From NCBI GenBank assembly GCA_029204225.1, contig CM055097.1, forward strand, positions 51,432,195 to 51,496,194: 64,000 nucleotides of DNA. Direction: 5' to 3'. Position 1 is the first letter of the stretch. Each line of letters opens with the position of its first letter. The notes beneath the pieces are model-generated. The model was not told the DNA's origin. It ran no database searches and saw only the letters and a list, made by a program, of their open reading frames with translations. A program made the translations under genes and the position numbers. Below, one piece after another: positions 38,144 through 49,285 of this stretch. Source of the DNA: Diphasiastrum complanatum. Its lineage: Eukaryota > Streptophyta > Lycopodiopsida > Lycopodiales > Lycopodiaceae.

Positions 38144-38700
38144 GCTCTGATACCATGTCACGGATCTTACTAGCGGTAGTAGTTAGCTACTTTAGCAAGC
38201 AATTCATCAAACACATTCATAAGCTGAAAGACAGATTCCTCCACAACCCAAGAGAATGTTTCATGAACTATATTCACAAAAGAAATAAAAGAGTACATAT
38301 ATATAGTCTCATTTTTAGGTGGTACCGTTGAATTGTAATACGGTCCCCATTATGAGATGCATGTCTCAACCCTACATAGTACGTACCGTCAACATGGCAC
38401 ACATAGACACTATCATATAGTACGTACATTATGAGATGCATGTCTCGACCCTACATAGTACGTACCGTCAACATGGCACACATAGACACTATCATATACG
38501 GAAAAATAAAAACTACTTGTAAAATGGGAAACAGTCACAGAAGAGTAAAATAAATTTGGGCTTACTTCATCTGACAAAAAGTACACTAAGTGATAAATTT
38601 TCCAATCAAGTTTGATTCTCTCATAATAGTAACATCTCCTTCGTGTAAATTTAGTATACATGAATTATTAGCTAACAATGGAAATCAAAGCTAAAACCAA
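38144..38700 (-). mobile_element. Copia primer-binding site and 5' LTR
   Basis: GCTCTGATACCA at 38144-38155 is the complement of a copia primer-binding site, and the LTR begins at 38156 (TGTCACGGATCTTAC). A TATATATA motif near 38298 fits the LTR promoter on the minus strand. The outer end is not defined. The LTR contains a recent 79-bp tandem duplication. Confidence 0.7.
38349..38502. repeat. 79-bp tandem duplication inside a copia LTR
   Basis: The unit starting ATTATGAGATGCATGTCTC at 38349 recurs at 38428 with a single clear difference (CAACC versus CGACC) and ends at ATCATATA. Low divergence suggests it is younger than the LTR. Confidence 0.93.
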
Positions 38701-39357
38701 TATAACTATTTTTAGCTACAATTTTTTTTTTTAGATTACTATCTAGAACCGAGACGACAACTAAAGCTCTATAAATTCCATATAAATTCAGAATTATTAT
38801 GATCTATTATCCAATTGAGCTCTTTGAGATACAATCACTAATGAATTGAGTCTATTTCTTGATTGAGAAATATTCTACACCAAGAATATCATATATCCTA
38901 TGCACATTATTTTTACTAATAAATCTTGATGACTCCTAAATCATGTGTCTTATAAGCATTATAACTCAAAATAAATAGTTTCTAGTAAATTATCTTCACA
39001 CTAATTACTTGACCAATTAACTTATTCATGAATAACCAAGCTACTCAAGTTAATTGCCAATGATTTAGAAATCTCAAATGTCAAGTGTAGAGAGATCTCA
39101 ATGGTACTAGTATGACACCACCATCAGATTCTTATCCAAATCATTTATTAAGTCAATAACTTATCCATTCACAAAAATACTTATCCATCTACAAGTAATT
39201 GTTCCATACAATACTTGATCATATGTCCATGTTTACCGACTGTTTTAAGTATATGATATAGGCCTAGTAACCAATAATACATAGTAGATCCATACAAGAT
39301 TAATCGTGCACATTAGAGTATAATCTCACTATGACCCAACAATACATTAACATATTT
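38701..39357. other. AT-rich stretch, no gene seen
   Basis: This is highly AT-rich sequence between two copia remnants. It may include the missing 5' LTR of the element beginning at 39358, but no primer-binding site was found. Confidence 0.3.
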
Positions 39358-40925
39358 TTCAAAGCAAGGCTGGTCCCATTATGGACTGCAAGCTCGATGG
39401 ATTCAACTATCATATGTGGAAATTTAAGATGAAAATTGTGCTAATGGCTAATGAGTTGTATGATGTTGTCACAAGAGTGGAAGTTAGACCCAAAGCAGAT
39501 GATGCTGCAATCTCCAAATGAAAGCTGTGAAGGATGGCAAAGTGTTTGTACTAATCATCCTCAACATATCAGATACACAAATTGACCATGCATTGGAAGC
39601 TCATATATCAAAAGAAGTCTGGGATATCCTGAGCACACTGTACAATGTGCGGGATGTAACTTCCAAGCTACACCTCAAAAGGAGATTTCTCTCTCTCATG
39701 ATGGCCAATGGTGATTCATTACAAAATCACATTAACCAGTTCAAGAACCTCCTACAACATATGGCTGTTGTGGATCGGTGATAGATAATCAAAATGCAGT
39801 AATGACTCTTTGTTATCAAGCTTGCCATCTACATACACAACTGGGTGATGATCATCATTACACACTCAGATCTAACTATAACAAGAGTCATTGCTATGTT
39901 TCCACATGAAGAGAATCGGAGGAATGGACACTCTAGTTTTTCAAATACTGACTCACATGCCCTTTATGCAAATAGAAGTTCGAAGAAGCAAAATAATGAA
40001 GGCTTGAAACAACACCAATCGAATCAGAAGCTGACACATAATCAAGAGCAGTTGAAAAATCCACTGATAAAGAAAAAGATGTTTTGCAAGTACTACAAGA
40101 GCAGCAACCATGAGATTCAAGATTGCCATATACTAAAAGCCAATAACAACAGCATGATTCACTCGAATCAATAGGCGATTGCAGCTGTAGAAATATCTCA
40201 TGCCCCCAGTCAAGAAGTGGATCATGATGCATTCATGACAAAACATCATTGAGCATCCGACGACAGCTCTTGGTTTCTTGATTCCAGAGCCACTCATCAC
40301 ATGACCAGCCATATCGGCTATTTCTAGTCCTATATGCCTTACAATACCAAAAGGTACATTCACCTTGGCGACAATAGCACATATGCTATCAAAGGTGAAG
40401 GCACTGTAAGATTAAACTCCTCAAATGGTCGATTCAAACTACTATCGAATGTCCTTCATGTACCAAATTTATCTACAAACCTGCTATCTATTAGCAGAAT
40501 TATAAATTTAGGATATAAAGTGGAATTCGAATCTAATCTATGATTGATAGGACAAACAATATCCTAGCACTCATAAAAAGACATGGAGACTTGCATAAAT
40601 TGAGTCATTGTTATTTTGCTACCAATCAAGCTCTGAATACTCTATTCATATCAATAAAGGATTAATTTCACTATAGACTTGGTCATTTGAATTATGCATC
40701 TATATCAAATATGTCTAAATAGACTGTTATGCTTTATCTCAACTATTTAGATATAAATGTCGAATTACCTGTATGCTAAGACTGCATTGTTGGAAAGTAG
40801 GCTAGAAAACCTTTTAGATCAAGTCATCAACATGTAGCTAAAGACTTGTTATATATTGTACATACATACATATTGTTAAAAAATAGATCATACAAATTCA
40901 TTTATGCCCTTTGATCTTTAGCTAA
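39358..40925 (+). pseudogene. Ty1/copia gag, protease and pre-integrase (5' half of interrupted element)
   Basis: Gag opens PIMDCKLDGFNYHMWKFKMK with the Y-x-x-W motif, and continues in the frame at 39518 (SKEVWDILSTLYNVRD). The frame at 39845 has a zinc knuckle in which the second Cys is replaced (CKYYKSSNHEIQDC). The protease active site reads FLDSRATHHMT (near 40270) where copia normally has DSGAT, so the catalytic Gly is lost. VLHVPNLSTNLLSISRIINL follows. The GAG-pre-integrase domain (HYRLGHLNYASISNMSK) is full of stops. The element resumes at about 43165 after a nested insertion. Confidence 0.87.
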
Positions 40926-40949
40926 TGTGGAGAGCACATCTAGCATCAT

Positions 40950-43150
40950 TACAAATGCAAAAATCATGCATCTACTACACATAGAAGATGTAAACTCAAT
41001 AAGAACTTGTCATAAACACTTAGTTATGTTAATTACTATTCTTGTCTATACAACATCAGTACAACAACAATATTCACACATTTGGATCCAAATACATAAG
41101 AAAAATAGCATTCCACCATATCAAGATGCAAAAAATGGATGTAGAAACCCAAGGAGATATCTTCCATATGAATGAATGAGAGAAGATGAAAGATATGTGT
41201 TCTTCCCACACTTGTAGCCTATTTATAGCATCCTCTTGTTCTATTTTGATGTTCTTGGACAAGCTTATCAACTTATGAAAGTTTTTAGATCTTTACCAAA
41301 ACCTAGATCTAACATGACTAGAATCAATGCATGTATTTGAGCCAATAACAAGAGATCTATGTGTGACTTATCAACTTGCATAGTTGCCAAAAATAGTAAA
41401 TCCACTATTCTTAGGCCTTATTAGCTTTATAAAGTCTATCTCTAAGATAAAAATTGCATATTGGCCTCAAATTGCCAAATAAACTCAAATTGACTAGTTG
41501 ATATTTTTCACACTCCCTCTTCAACTAGTTTTCTATACCTAAGATGTAGTGCAAACAAAATTCCTTCTTGAGTGCTATCTTGATTTCATCTATTTCTTGA
41601 TTGTTTCCTCCACTCAAAATGATATCATCCACATAGATTAGAAGGATAGTAACATAATTTACAACAAATCTGTAATAAAGTGAATGATCATGCTCACTCA
41701 TAATAAAATTTTGGAAAAGTAGAAAAGTGTTAAGCTTAGCATACCAACTCCTTGGTGCTTACTTAAACCCATACAAACTCGTTTGGAGAAAACAAACATG
41801 ATTAGGCTTGCCATGAGAAATGTAGCCCTCAGGTTGCTCCATGTAGAACTCTTCTTCAAGATCTCCATTCAAGAATTCACTAGTGATATCGAATTGCCCC
41901 GCTTGAAGAAACCTTTGAGATGTTTTCTTCATAAAAAATGACATCTCTTCCTATGACCACTTTCTTAGTAGATGGAATGTTAACTTTGTAAGCCTTGCTC
42001 ACCTCAATATAACCAACAAATATATCTTGCCTCCTACCAAATCACATCTCAAAAGGTGTCTTACCATCCAAAACAACACTTGGCCACCTATTACATAAAT
42101 GGCACACAACAAAGCCTCACCCCAAAAAGGTTTCAAAAGATTTGCACTTGACCTCATAGCTTTGGCTCCTTTACATAAGGTTATATTCTTCCTCTTGGCC
42201 ACTCCATTTTGTTGTGGTGTTCTTGGACTTGTGAGCTCCCTCTTGATCCCATTTGCGTTACAAAATGCCTTGAACTTGGTAGAAATATACTCACCACGTT
42301 GTCACTCGTCAAACACTTGATTTTGGTGGTGAATTGGACCTCCCTTGCAATCTTGAACTTGACAAAGACATCATACACCTCATTCTTGCTCTTTAGTAGA
42401 TACACCCAACAAAAATACTAAAATCCTAAATAAATGTTACATACATCTTAGTACCACCATTGCTAATTGTAGTAACTCCATGAATATCTGAATGCACAAG
42501 TTGGAAAGGCCTAGTAGATCTAGATGTAGATCTCTTATTAGGTAATCTATGTGACTTTGATAAAGCACATTGCTCACAAACATGATTCATGCTAGTTGGA
42601 GACTTTGGAAGACCAAACACAACTTGCCTCTTTGCCATTACCTCCAATGAGTTGAAATGGAAATGCCCCAATCTCTTGTGCCATACCTCTTGCATTGACA
42701 ATTGCTCCTTTGCCATACATCCAACTTGGTTAGCAACAACACAAGCATCAAGTTTCCCTTTTGGAATCACCATATCCTTCTTATTGATCAAGCATGCATC
42801 ACCATCAAACTCCACCTTAAGATAGTAGTTGTCTCACATTGAAATTTTGGCATCTAGTTAGCATCTTCTTGTAGTTAGAGACAAAATGCAATTAATATTA
42901 CATGGCATGCCATGCACTGCATTATTGATGAACCATGGGTAGAAAGAAATTTGCAAAACTCGTTGATGACAAAGAATTTTGTTTTTGAAATATCTGAGTC
43001 AAAGACAAGTTATAGCATGCCATTTTAGATTGTGAGAATCATATATAGAGTATTTGAAATAAAACTTTATTATAGTGAAAATCAATTTATTATTATCGTT
43101 GAGGCTAAAATACCAATACAATCACTTGGTTATATTTTGAATTTTTTGAG
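40950..43150 (-). mobile_element. Nested minus-strand Ty1/copia element with 3' LTR
   Basis: This opposite-strand copia interrupts the element at 39358-43810. From right to left (its 5' to 3'): GAG-pre-integrase at 42815-42430 (LSMQEVWHKRLGHFHFNSLE; CEQCALSKSHRLP; FQLVHSDIHG), broken integrase at ~42420-42000, RT at 41944-41560 (ITSEFLNGDLEEEFYMEQPE, then after a stop ILLIYVDDIILSGG), and a polypurine tract near 41511-41521. The LTR begins at about 41509 (minus strand TGAAAAATATCAAC) with a TATAAATAG box at 41218-41226. Its 5' LTR and gag are missing. The outer borders are approximate. Confidence 0.82.
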
Positions 43151-43164
43151 CATTATTTTTCATC

Positions 43165-43810
43165 ACTATGTTTTATTCAAATGTGTAAGTTTTGTGATCA
43201 TATTCTATTTGTTGAGACTCAAACTGGTCAAAAGATCAAGACCCTACGGTCTGATTCAGAGGGAGAGTACATGTATGATGAAATGACAGACTACTTATCT
43301 TCATGTGGCATGCACCATCACTTCACTACAAGCTACACTCCACAACAGAACGACATAGTTGAAAGAAAGAATCAAACTCTATTGGAAGCAACACGATCCA
43401 TATGTCAAATGCTCAGTTGCCCAAGAAATATTGGGTAGAAACAATATCTACAGCCTATTATCTGCAAAATGATTTCAAGCAGAAGCAGCAAATGCAGGAG
43501 TTTGTTCCAACAACTCCATTTATCGTCGATAGGCCCAGACCTACGATCGTTCAAATGCTTACCATCGAATAGGCCCAGACCTACAATCATTCAACAAATG
43601 CAGGACTTTGTTCCAACAACTCCATTTATTGTCGATAGGCCCAGGCCTACGATCGTTCAACAAATGTAGGAGTTTGTTCTAACAACTCCATTTACCATTA
43701 ATAGGCCCAAACCTACAATTGTTCAACCACAACCTGAAGATATCTCAGTCGTTAACCCAAGAGAGTCATATACTCAGGAACATGCAGTTCGAAGATCTAC
43801 ACGACAATAA
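43165..43810 (+). pseudogene. Ty1/copia integrase (3' half of interrupted element)
   Basis: The integrase core reads VETQTGQKIKTLRSDSEGEY (catalytic Asp), CGMHHHFTTSYTPQQNDIVE (catalytic Glu) and RKNQTLLEATRSICQML. After a stop at 43436 and frameshifts comes a repeated Pro/Thr-rich linker, then DISVVNPRESYTQEHAVRRS TR, the typical end of the integrase-RT linker. RT is absent. The expansion of the linker by 22-codon repeats is listed separately. Confidence 0.87.
43486..43737 (+). repeat. 66-bp (22-codon) coding tandem repeat in copia linker
   Basis: About four units encode variants of FVPTTPFIVDRPRPTIVQ plus a connecting QMQ. Units 1, 3 and 4 are near 43489, 43606 and 43672. Unit 2 is internally deleted. 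The period is a multiple of three, so the repeats arose without breaking the frame and then acquired stops. Confidence 0.88.
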
Positions 43811-46020
43811 TGTAAGAAAAGAGTCACCAGTTTATTACTATGATATTGGGTAATGAAGATCACAGTATTCACTTGTTTCATGATCAAGTTGAAGAATAGA
43901 AACTTTTTATACTCCTATATGTATCGCAATAAAAATTCTACTTTAAAAAAAGCTAGCGAGCACTAAGGCCAAGATGTTATACCCAATGTCACTGACCAAC
44001 TATCAAGAGTTAGTTTGCTAATGTCCCATGGCTAGTAGCAAGTATACAAATAATCAACATATGAACAATCAAGAAACAAAGTATCATGAGCTATAATATA
44101 CCAAATAACTTGTACTGGCTAGTGATATTGGCCAATTATGACTAATAGACTCCATAGGGCTCCCAACTACCTCTAAACCTACCATTGTTAGAGTTAATCA
44201 ACTAGGATTTATCATAATCTTATCATACTTCTCGCCTTAGAAACAAGTGTCTAAAAATCGAAAGTTGAAAATTTTCTTTTAAACTTTGAACTCCCTATGA
44301 AAAAATTTCATCTTCTAACCAACACTTCCATAAAATCAAATCATCAAGTAAAATAGTTGTCCTAAAATGTAAAATTTAGAAATAATCCTTTTTAGATTTT
44401 TAATTATCAATATGAAATCATCTATTCTTATGACCGACCCTTGCATCAAATTAAATTAAGTGTTTAGTCAAGAGAGCTCAACATCAAGTGTGTGATCTTA
44501 GGGTTTTTGTTTGTTATCTTTTTATTCATGTCTCATACAATGTTCACATACTTTCAATGAATTAAAACCACTCACTTCTCTTTTTGTAAAAATTGAGATG
44601 CATGGAACTTGACATCTATGTTCTTGATTTCCAAACGATTGTCATTGTATTGACATTGAATATATTTGAATACATGACAAGATGAACCTTCTTGTGTGAC
44701 ATCTATAAATTGATAGTTAAAAATGGTTTCCTTTATTGTTTGGGCCCAAACGAGCACAAATAGAGGCCAAGAGGCTACATGTATCACACAAATCCATCAT
44801 GTATCCATTACAAGCTTCCATATTCACAAACCCATTACGGAAGAGCAGACACTTTAACTTCAACTACACATCCAAACAATTCGACATTCGACAAAATTTG
44901 TGTTCCTCATCAGATTAGGCTTCCACAATTAAATATTGTTGGCAAATATTAAAAAGTTTAATTCTCTCATGCATTTTCGTTGTAGTGCATTCTCAACCTA
45001 GTCATGCACTAGAATTGATCATTTGCTATCTATCATTCATAATAAGCATAATTAAAAAGGTTGAGAATGCCTATTCATTTAATAATAATTGGTTTATAGT
45101 TTTAAAGGGCAATTCTAGGTCCACCCTATAAATAATAATCGGTTTATAGTTTTAAAGAGCAATTCTAGGTCCACCCTATTCATAAATCTTTCTACTAAGT
45201 GTTAACAGATAGAAACATGTATTTAGAATCCACACAAGAATTCTTTTTTTCAAAAACTTATTTCACTAGAACATTGAAATATTGTTTTCTAATAGATCCA
45301 ACAATTATTTTGTTCTACAATAATCTTTACCTTTACTAAATTATTCACAAGATTTTCTTCCTTCATTTCACAAGACGTGGGATCCTATTATTATGAACAA
45401 ATTATCCTACAATAATCTCATAAAAACTCGAGCTATATCTAGACAAAGCAAAATCAATACAGATGCACTTTATACTAAATCTAAGCTTGGCAAGGCAATT
45501 CCTTACCAACGATGGTGATGGCGAGGCCTAAGTAGACCATTGGTTCAAGGAGTCATTGGACAATCTTTATCTTCTAGTTATGTTACATTTTTAAGCCATT
45601 CAAATACTTTGATTCAACTTTTAACTTGTCAATTATCGATTAAACATGACTGAATGACAAACTTTACTAGTTCAAAGGATTCTAGTGTGTCAAGAATAAG
45701 AGAGCAACATTGCCTAAAAATCTAACACCTCATAAAAAATGCAGAGAACATCATATCCAGTGACATTAGGCACTCTCTACTTGCGTACATTGCAACATTT
45801 TTGCATAGATTTCCAACAGACAGGTATCTTTTACCTTAGGAATGATATAAATTAAAATGCACAAGCATGTTTTTTGCTTTTCCTCACAGATTTAATGCCA
45901 TTGTGCTAATGAGACAAAGTAGATATGAGACGAACAACAGAGATGAATAACTACTTCCACACACAACTACAAAGTGAGGTGGACATGATCAGAATATCAA
46001 CAAGAAGAAAACGTACATCA
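43811..46020. other. Intergenic AT-rich stretch
   Basis: No gene is recognised. It contains a 50-bp tandem duplication at 45081-45180. Confidence 0.35.
45081..45180. repeat. 50-bp tandem duplication
   Basis: Two adjacent units start AATAATAATTGGTTTATAG (45081) and AATAATAATCGGTTTATAG (45131) and differ at about three positions. Confidence 0.93.
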
Positions 46021-46021
46021 T

Positions 46022-46257
46022 CTATCACATGAGAGAGGTTTAAAGGGCCGCACTGGGCATATAACCTTAGCTGAGATCAACACACCAGTCATTTATGTCA
46101 TTGAACTTCTTTTGGGCATTGCAAATCAGAGGGTAGATACTGATAGGTTTTACCATTATTGTGGTGGGCTTGAGTGCAAGCATGCCACTGACGGGCCTGA
46201 TGCACCAGTATTTAACAACATACAAAAGGAATACACCTTCGCATACCTGAGACACTA
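46022..46257 (+). other. Open stretch of unknown identity (possible exon)
   Basis: In one plus-strand frame about 75 codons are open in AT-rich surroundings, reading for example NTPVIYVIELLLGIANQRVD and RFYHYCGGLECKHATDG, then a stop at 46255. I do not recognise it. It lacks a start codon near its left end, and TAACCTTAG before 46071 could be a splice acceptor. An antisense frame of similar length exists, so strand is uncertain. Confidence 0.25.
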
Positions 46258-46710
46258 AGCACTTTTAATGAGAAATTTGTTCGTCCATCTATCAAATACA
46301 TAGTGATAGCAACATTCACAGCATAGGTTGTCGAAACAGAGAGTACCATAGCCTATTGAGCCTTCATCATGAGACGGATAGTGTAAATGCAGTTACAATT
46401 CCTTAAAAAAATTTCAACAATCGTACTGAATCTGGCATACTAAAATGTGAATCCACTGTCATATCATGACATATTATGAACCTTTCACAAATGGCTCAGC
46501 ACCTCACGATTGTGTTTGATAGTTTTCCTTCACACAATTACAATCAATACTGAGGTTTAAAGCGTGCATACATCTAATTGACTATGTACATAAAATACAG
46601 GTTTCAGATTTGCTCCTTTCATAGTTACAGTAGACCATAAATCACAAACCACTAAACCTAGCCACAGAAACCCTATTGGTTTAGAAAGCAACTTCAGACT
46701 GAGGCAAAAG

Positions 46711-46920
46711 ATGAAAATGAATACTCAGGCGGTAAACATTCTGAATGCTATTGAAAATATACATACAAATTCAAAATATTGTGGTGATGTTCAGGTACTG
46801 AAAAATAGAAAAGTTTATGAATGCAACATGATTGAGACTCTGGAAAAGTTCAGGCTCAAAAATTATCCTCAAAGATCAGCAGCTGCCTTGTCAACCGAAT
46901 CAAGTAACAGAAATAAGTAA
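46711..46920 (+). other. Small open frame of unknown identity
   Basis: This ATG-initiated 69-codon frame (MKMNTQAVNILNAIENIHTN ... NRNK) has no recognisable domain. It lies in a long non-TE region near the helicase gene's 3' end. A chance open frame is the default view. Confidence 0.15.
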
Positions 46921-48499
46921 AGAGTACAAGATGTGCATATAATATGCACCGCCAATGAATTAGAGTCTCCATGTCCATATGCATGGAGCAAGTGCCAGAT
47001 TTGCTTTTGCTCAAAGTTCTCACCACAAAATAACTGTAAATCTTTCAAGTACCACCAAAGCGAGCAATTAGTGAGAGTAGGAACAATATGCCAGAACTGA
47101 TAGATTGCGAATCATTAGACCTTTTCCGCATTCCATCTCAACTGTCTAGTCATTTGTACCTCTTTAACAGAAGATTTTAACCTGGATAAATTACCATCCA
47201 ATGTGATGGCATACAGCATTGGTAGGAGCTTAAACTCACAAATCACTCTTAACTTCATCCCAACAAGCAATTTACACACAAATGAAAATGACACATCTAC
47301 AAGCATTCCTTCAAGGAAAATGCACAAACACAAAAGCTTGACACACATTTTGTATTAACTAAAAAACTCATTCACTTAGACCCTCCGGAGAAAGACTTGA
47401 TTGATTCTCTAAACGAGCTGCTTCACTTTGGACGTGGAAGAAAACTTGAAGAAGCAACGACCAGTTCACCAGCCAGCTATGTGTAGATGAAATGGTCTGT
47501 TGGACAAGACTAGCAAATCCCACTAATTTTCATTAGTAGCATGAATGCCTCAATGCAAAATAGTACACTCCAGAAACTCATGTCTTCATTTGAAAGAACA
47601 ATGGTAATTATACTGTGCAAAAGTTTCTATGCTTGCCTTGATGGAAGCCTCCACATAATCAACTGAATTTTCTAAAGTCTCCAGTGATCAGTGCTGCTTT
47701 CAAATTTTCAAACTCAAAGTGCACCATAAACACCATAATCTATGATTGGTTGACCTTCTTAGAAGATGTCAATCTATGGTCATGTTGGGTTCAAACCTTA
47801 GACCCGAGCAATTTAGGATTGTTCTAACCTTAGCGTTAAAGACATATTTAGCAAAAATGCTTAGATCAATTTTAACAATCAAAAGTCACCAATTTAGCAC
47901 AAACACTATCTTTAATCCTTCAGATTTTAACTTAGAAGTTTACTTTAGGAATCGTTTCAAGTTCAACATCAAGTACATTTTTAAAAAGCATGACGACGAT
48001 AATCATCCTTGAATCTATATTTGGTTTCTCACACTTGATGTCCAGAGTTTTTTTACATTACTATGATTCAATGAAAAAAAATGCCACTTCATCAATGAAA
48101 AAAAATGCCACTTCCTGAGTCCAGCTCCAGTTCTCTGTGTGAGTAGGATCTTGTGTTGCCTTTTGAATGCATGCCTCAATGTGATGAATGCTTATAGCTA
48201 TGGCGATTGTGTGAATGCTAAAATGCATTGTGAGAGGTGATGAACTGATGCTTCTTAGAGAGTTAGGGCTTATTGCATGTTAGTGAGAAACACAATGAGT
48301 GTATATCCAACAAAAAGAGGTCAAATCTGCCTTCAAAAGACATGCATCTTGTATGGTCCATGTCCAAATATCATGTTTCATGAGTTAGCAAGGACTTGGA
48401 AAGTATAAAATCAGGAAAAGGGACCAATGCAATGAGAAAGAATGTGCCCATAAGCCTCCTGACAAGCAGCCAATCCATCGCCAAAGACATATTGACCTT
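46921..48499. other. Downstream flank of the helicase gene
   Basis: This is probably 3' UTR and intergenic sequence. No further coding region is recognised. A short perfect duplication AATGAAAAAAAATGCCACTTC is present near 48070-48115 in two copies. Confidence 0.35.
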
Positions 48500-49285
48500 T
48501 TAAAATTGCACCCCCTTTTTCTCTATTGGATCTCGACCTAAAGGATGTTTCCTTATTCGTTTGGGAAGAGAAAGCATCCATGATGGAACATTGATACCCG
48601 AGGCCTTCATAACATTTGCAATTGGGCGGAGGAAGGGAACATCAGATTCTGTATAGAAAGTGACAGCTTTACCTGGTCTGCCTGCTCTGCCACTACGTCC
48701 TGAATCCACAAATTAAAACCAGTGGTTAGAATTGCATGCTTCTCATCGTAAGCTTAAGGTGTGATCATTTTATAAAGCTGTACAAAATACATTGAGGTTA
48801 TGGTTTCATGAAAATAACAGTTTTTCAAGAGACCTATTCGGTGAATATACGTAGAGGTAGTTTGCGGAAAGTCATAGTTGATCACACAATTAACTCCTTT
48901 GAAATCCATTCCTCGACACATTACATCTGTTGTTATAAGTACCCAGGTCTTTCCTTCACGAAACTTCTCCACTGCACTCTCTCTCTGCAACAATTGAGCT
49001 TGAGGAACATCAAAAACTTTAAAAAGATTTACATCCGATTGTCGATAGGGATCAAGTAGAGATGGATTTCTAAAATACCTATGCCATGGAACTATTTCAA
49101 CAAGAATCTCTACAGAAAACTCCCACAGCACAATGGCTCGTGAGCTTTCTCAATAATACGACCTGAGCCTGTGTTCGATCAGCATGACTACTGTCGACAT
49201 GGATGCCATCAAAAGCAAGCTCCTTATGTAACTCCCTTGCTCGATCTTTACTTTGAACAAAAACCAGAACTGGTGGTTGAAGACC
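48500..49285 (-). CDS. RH57: ROK1/DDX52-type DEAD-box RNA helicase (RH57-like), last three exons
   Basis: ROK1-family helicases act in small-subunit rRNA processing in the nucleolus. Three minus-strand exons join in perfect frame: 49285-49163 (41 codons), 48984-48834 (50 codons plus one base) and 48699-48500 (ending in a stop). Introns have GT donors (GTCGTA, GTCTCT) and AG acceptors (TTTTTTTGCAG, TTGTTGCAG, GGATTCAG). The protein covers helicase domain 2: [40 protein letters not shown] (motif IV-V region), [20 protein letters not shown] (motif V), then [15 protein letters not shown] (motif VI), [18 protein letters not shown] and a short basic C-terminus. Motif V has Cys where ARG or similar is usual (MCRGMDF). 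The N-terminal domain (Q motif, DEAD box) is not found to the right up to the TE cluster; it may lie past a TE-filled intron or be lost. Confidence 0.88.
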
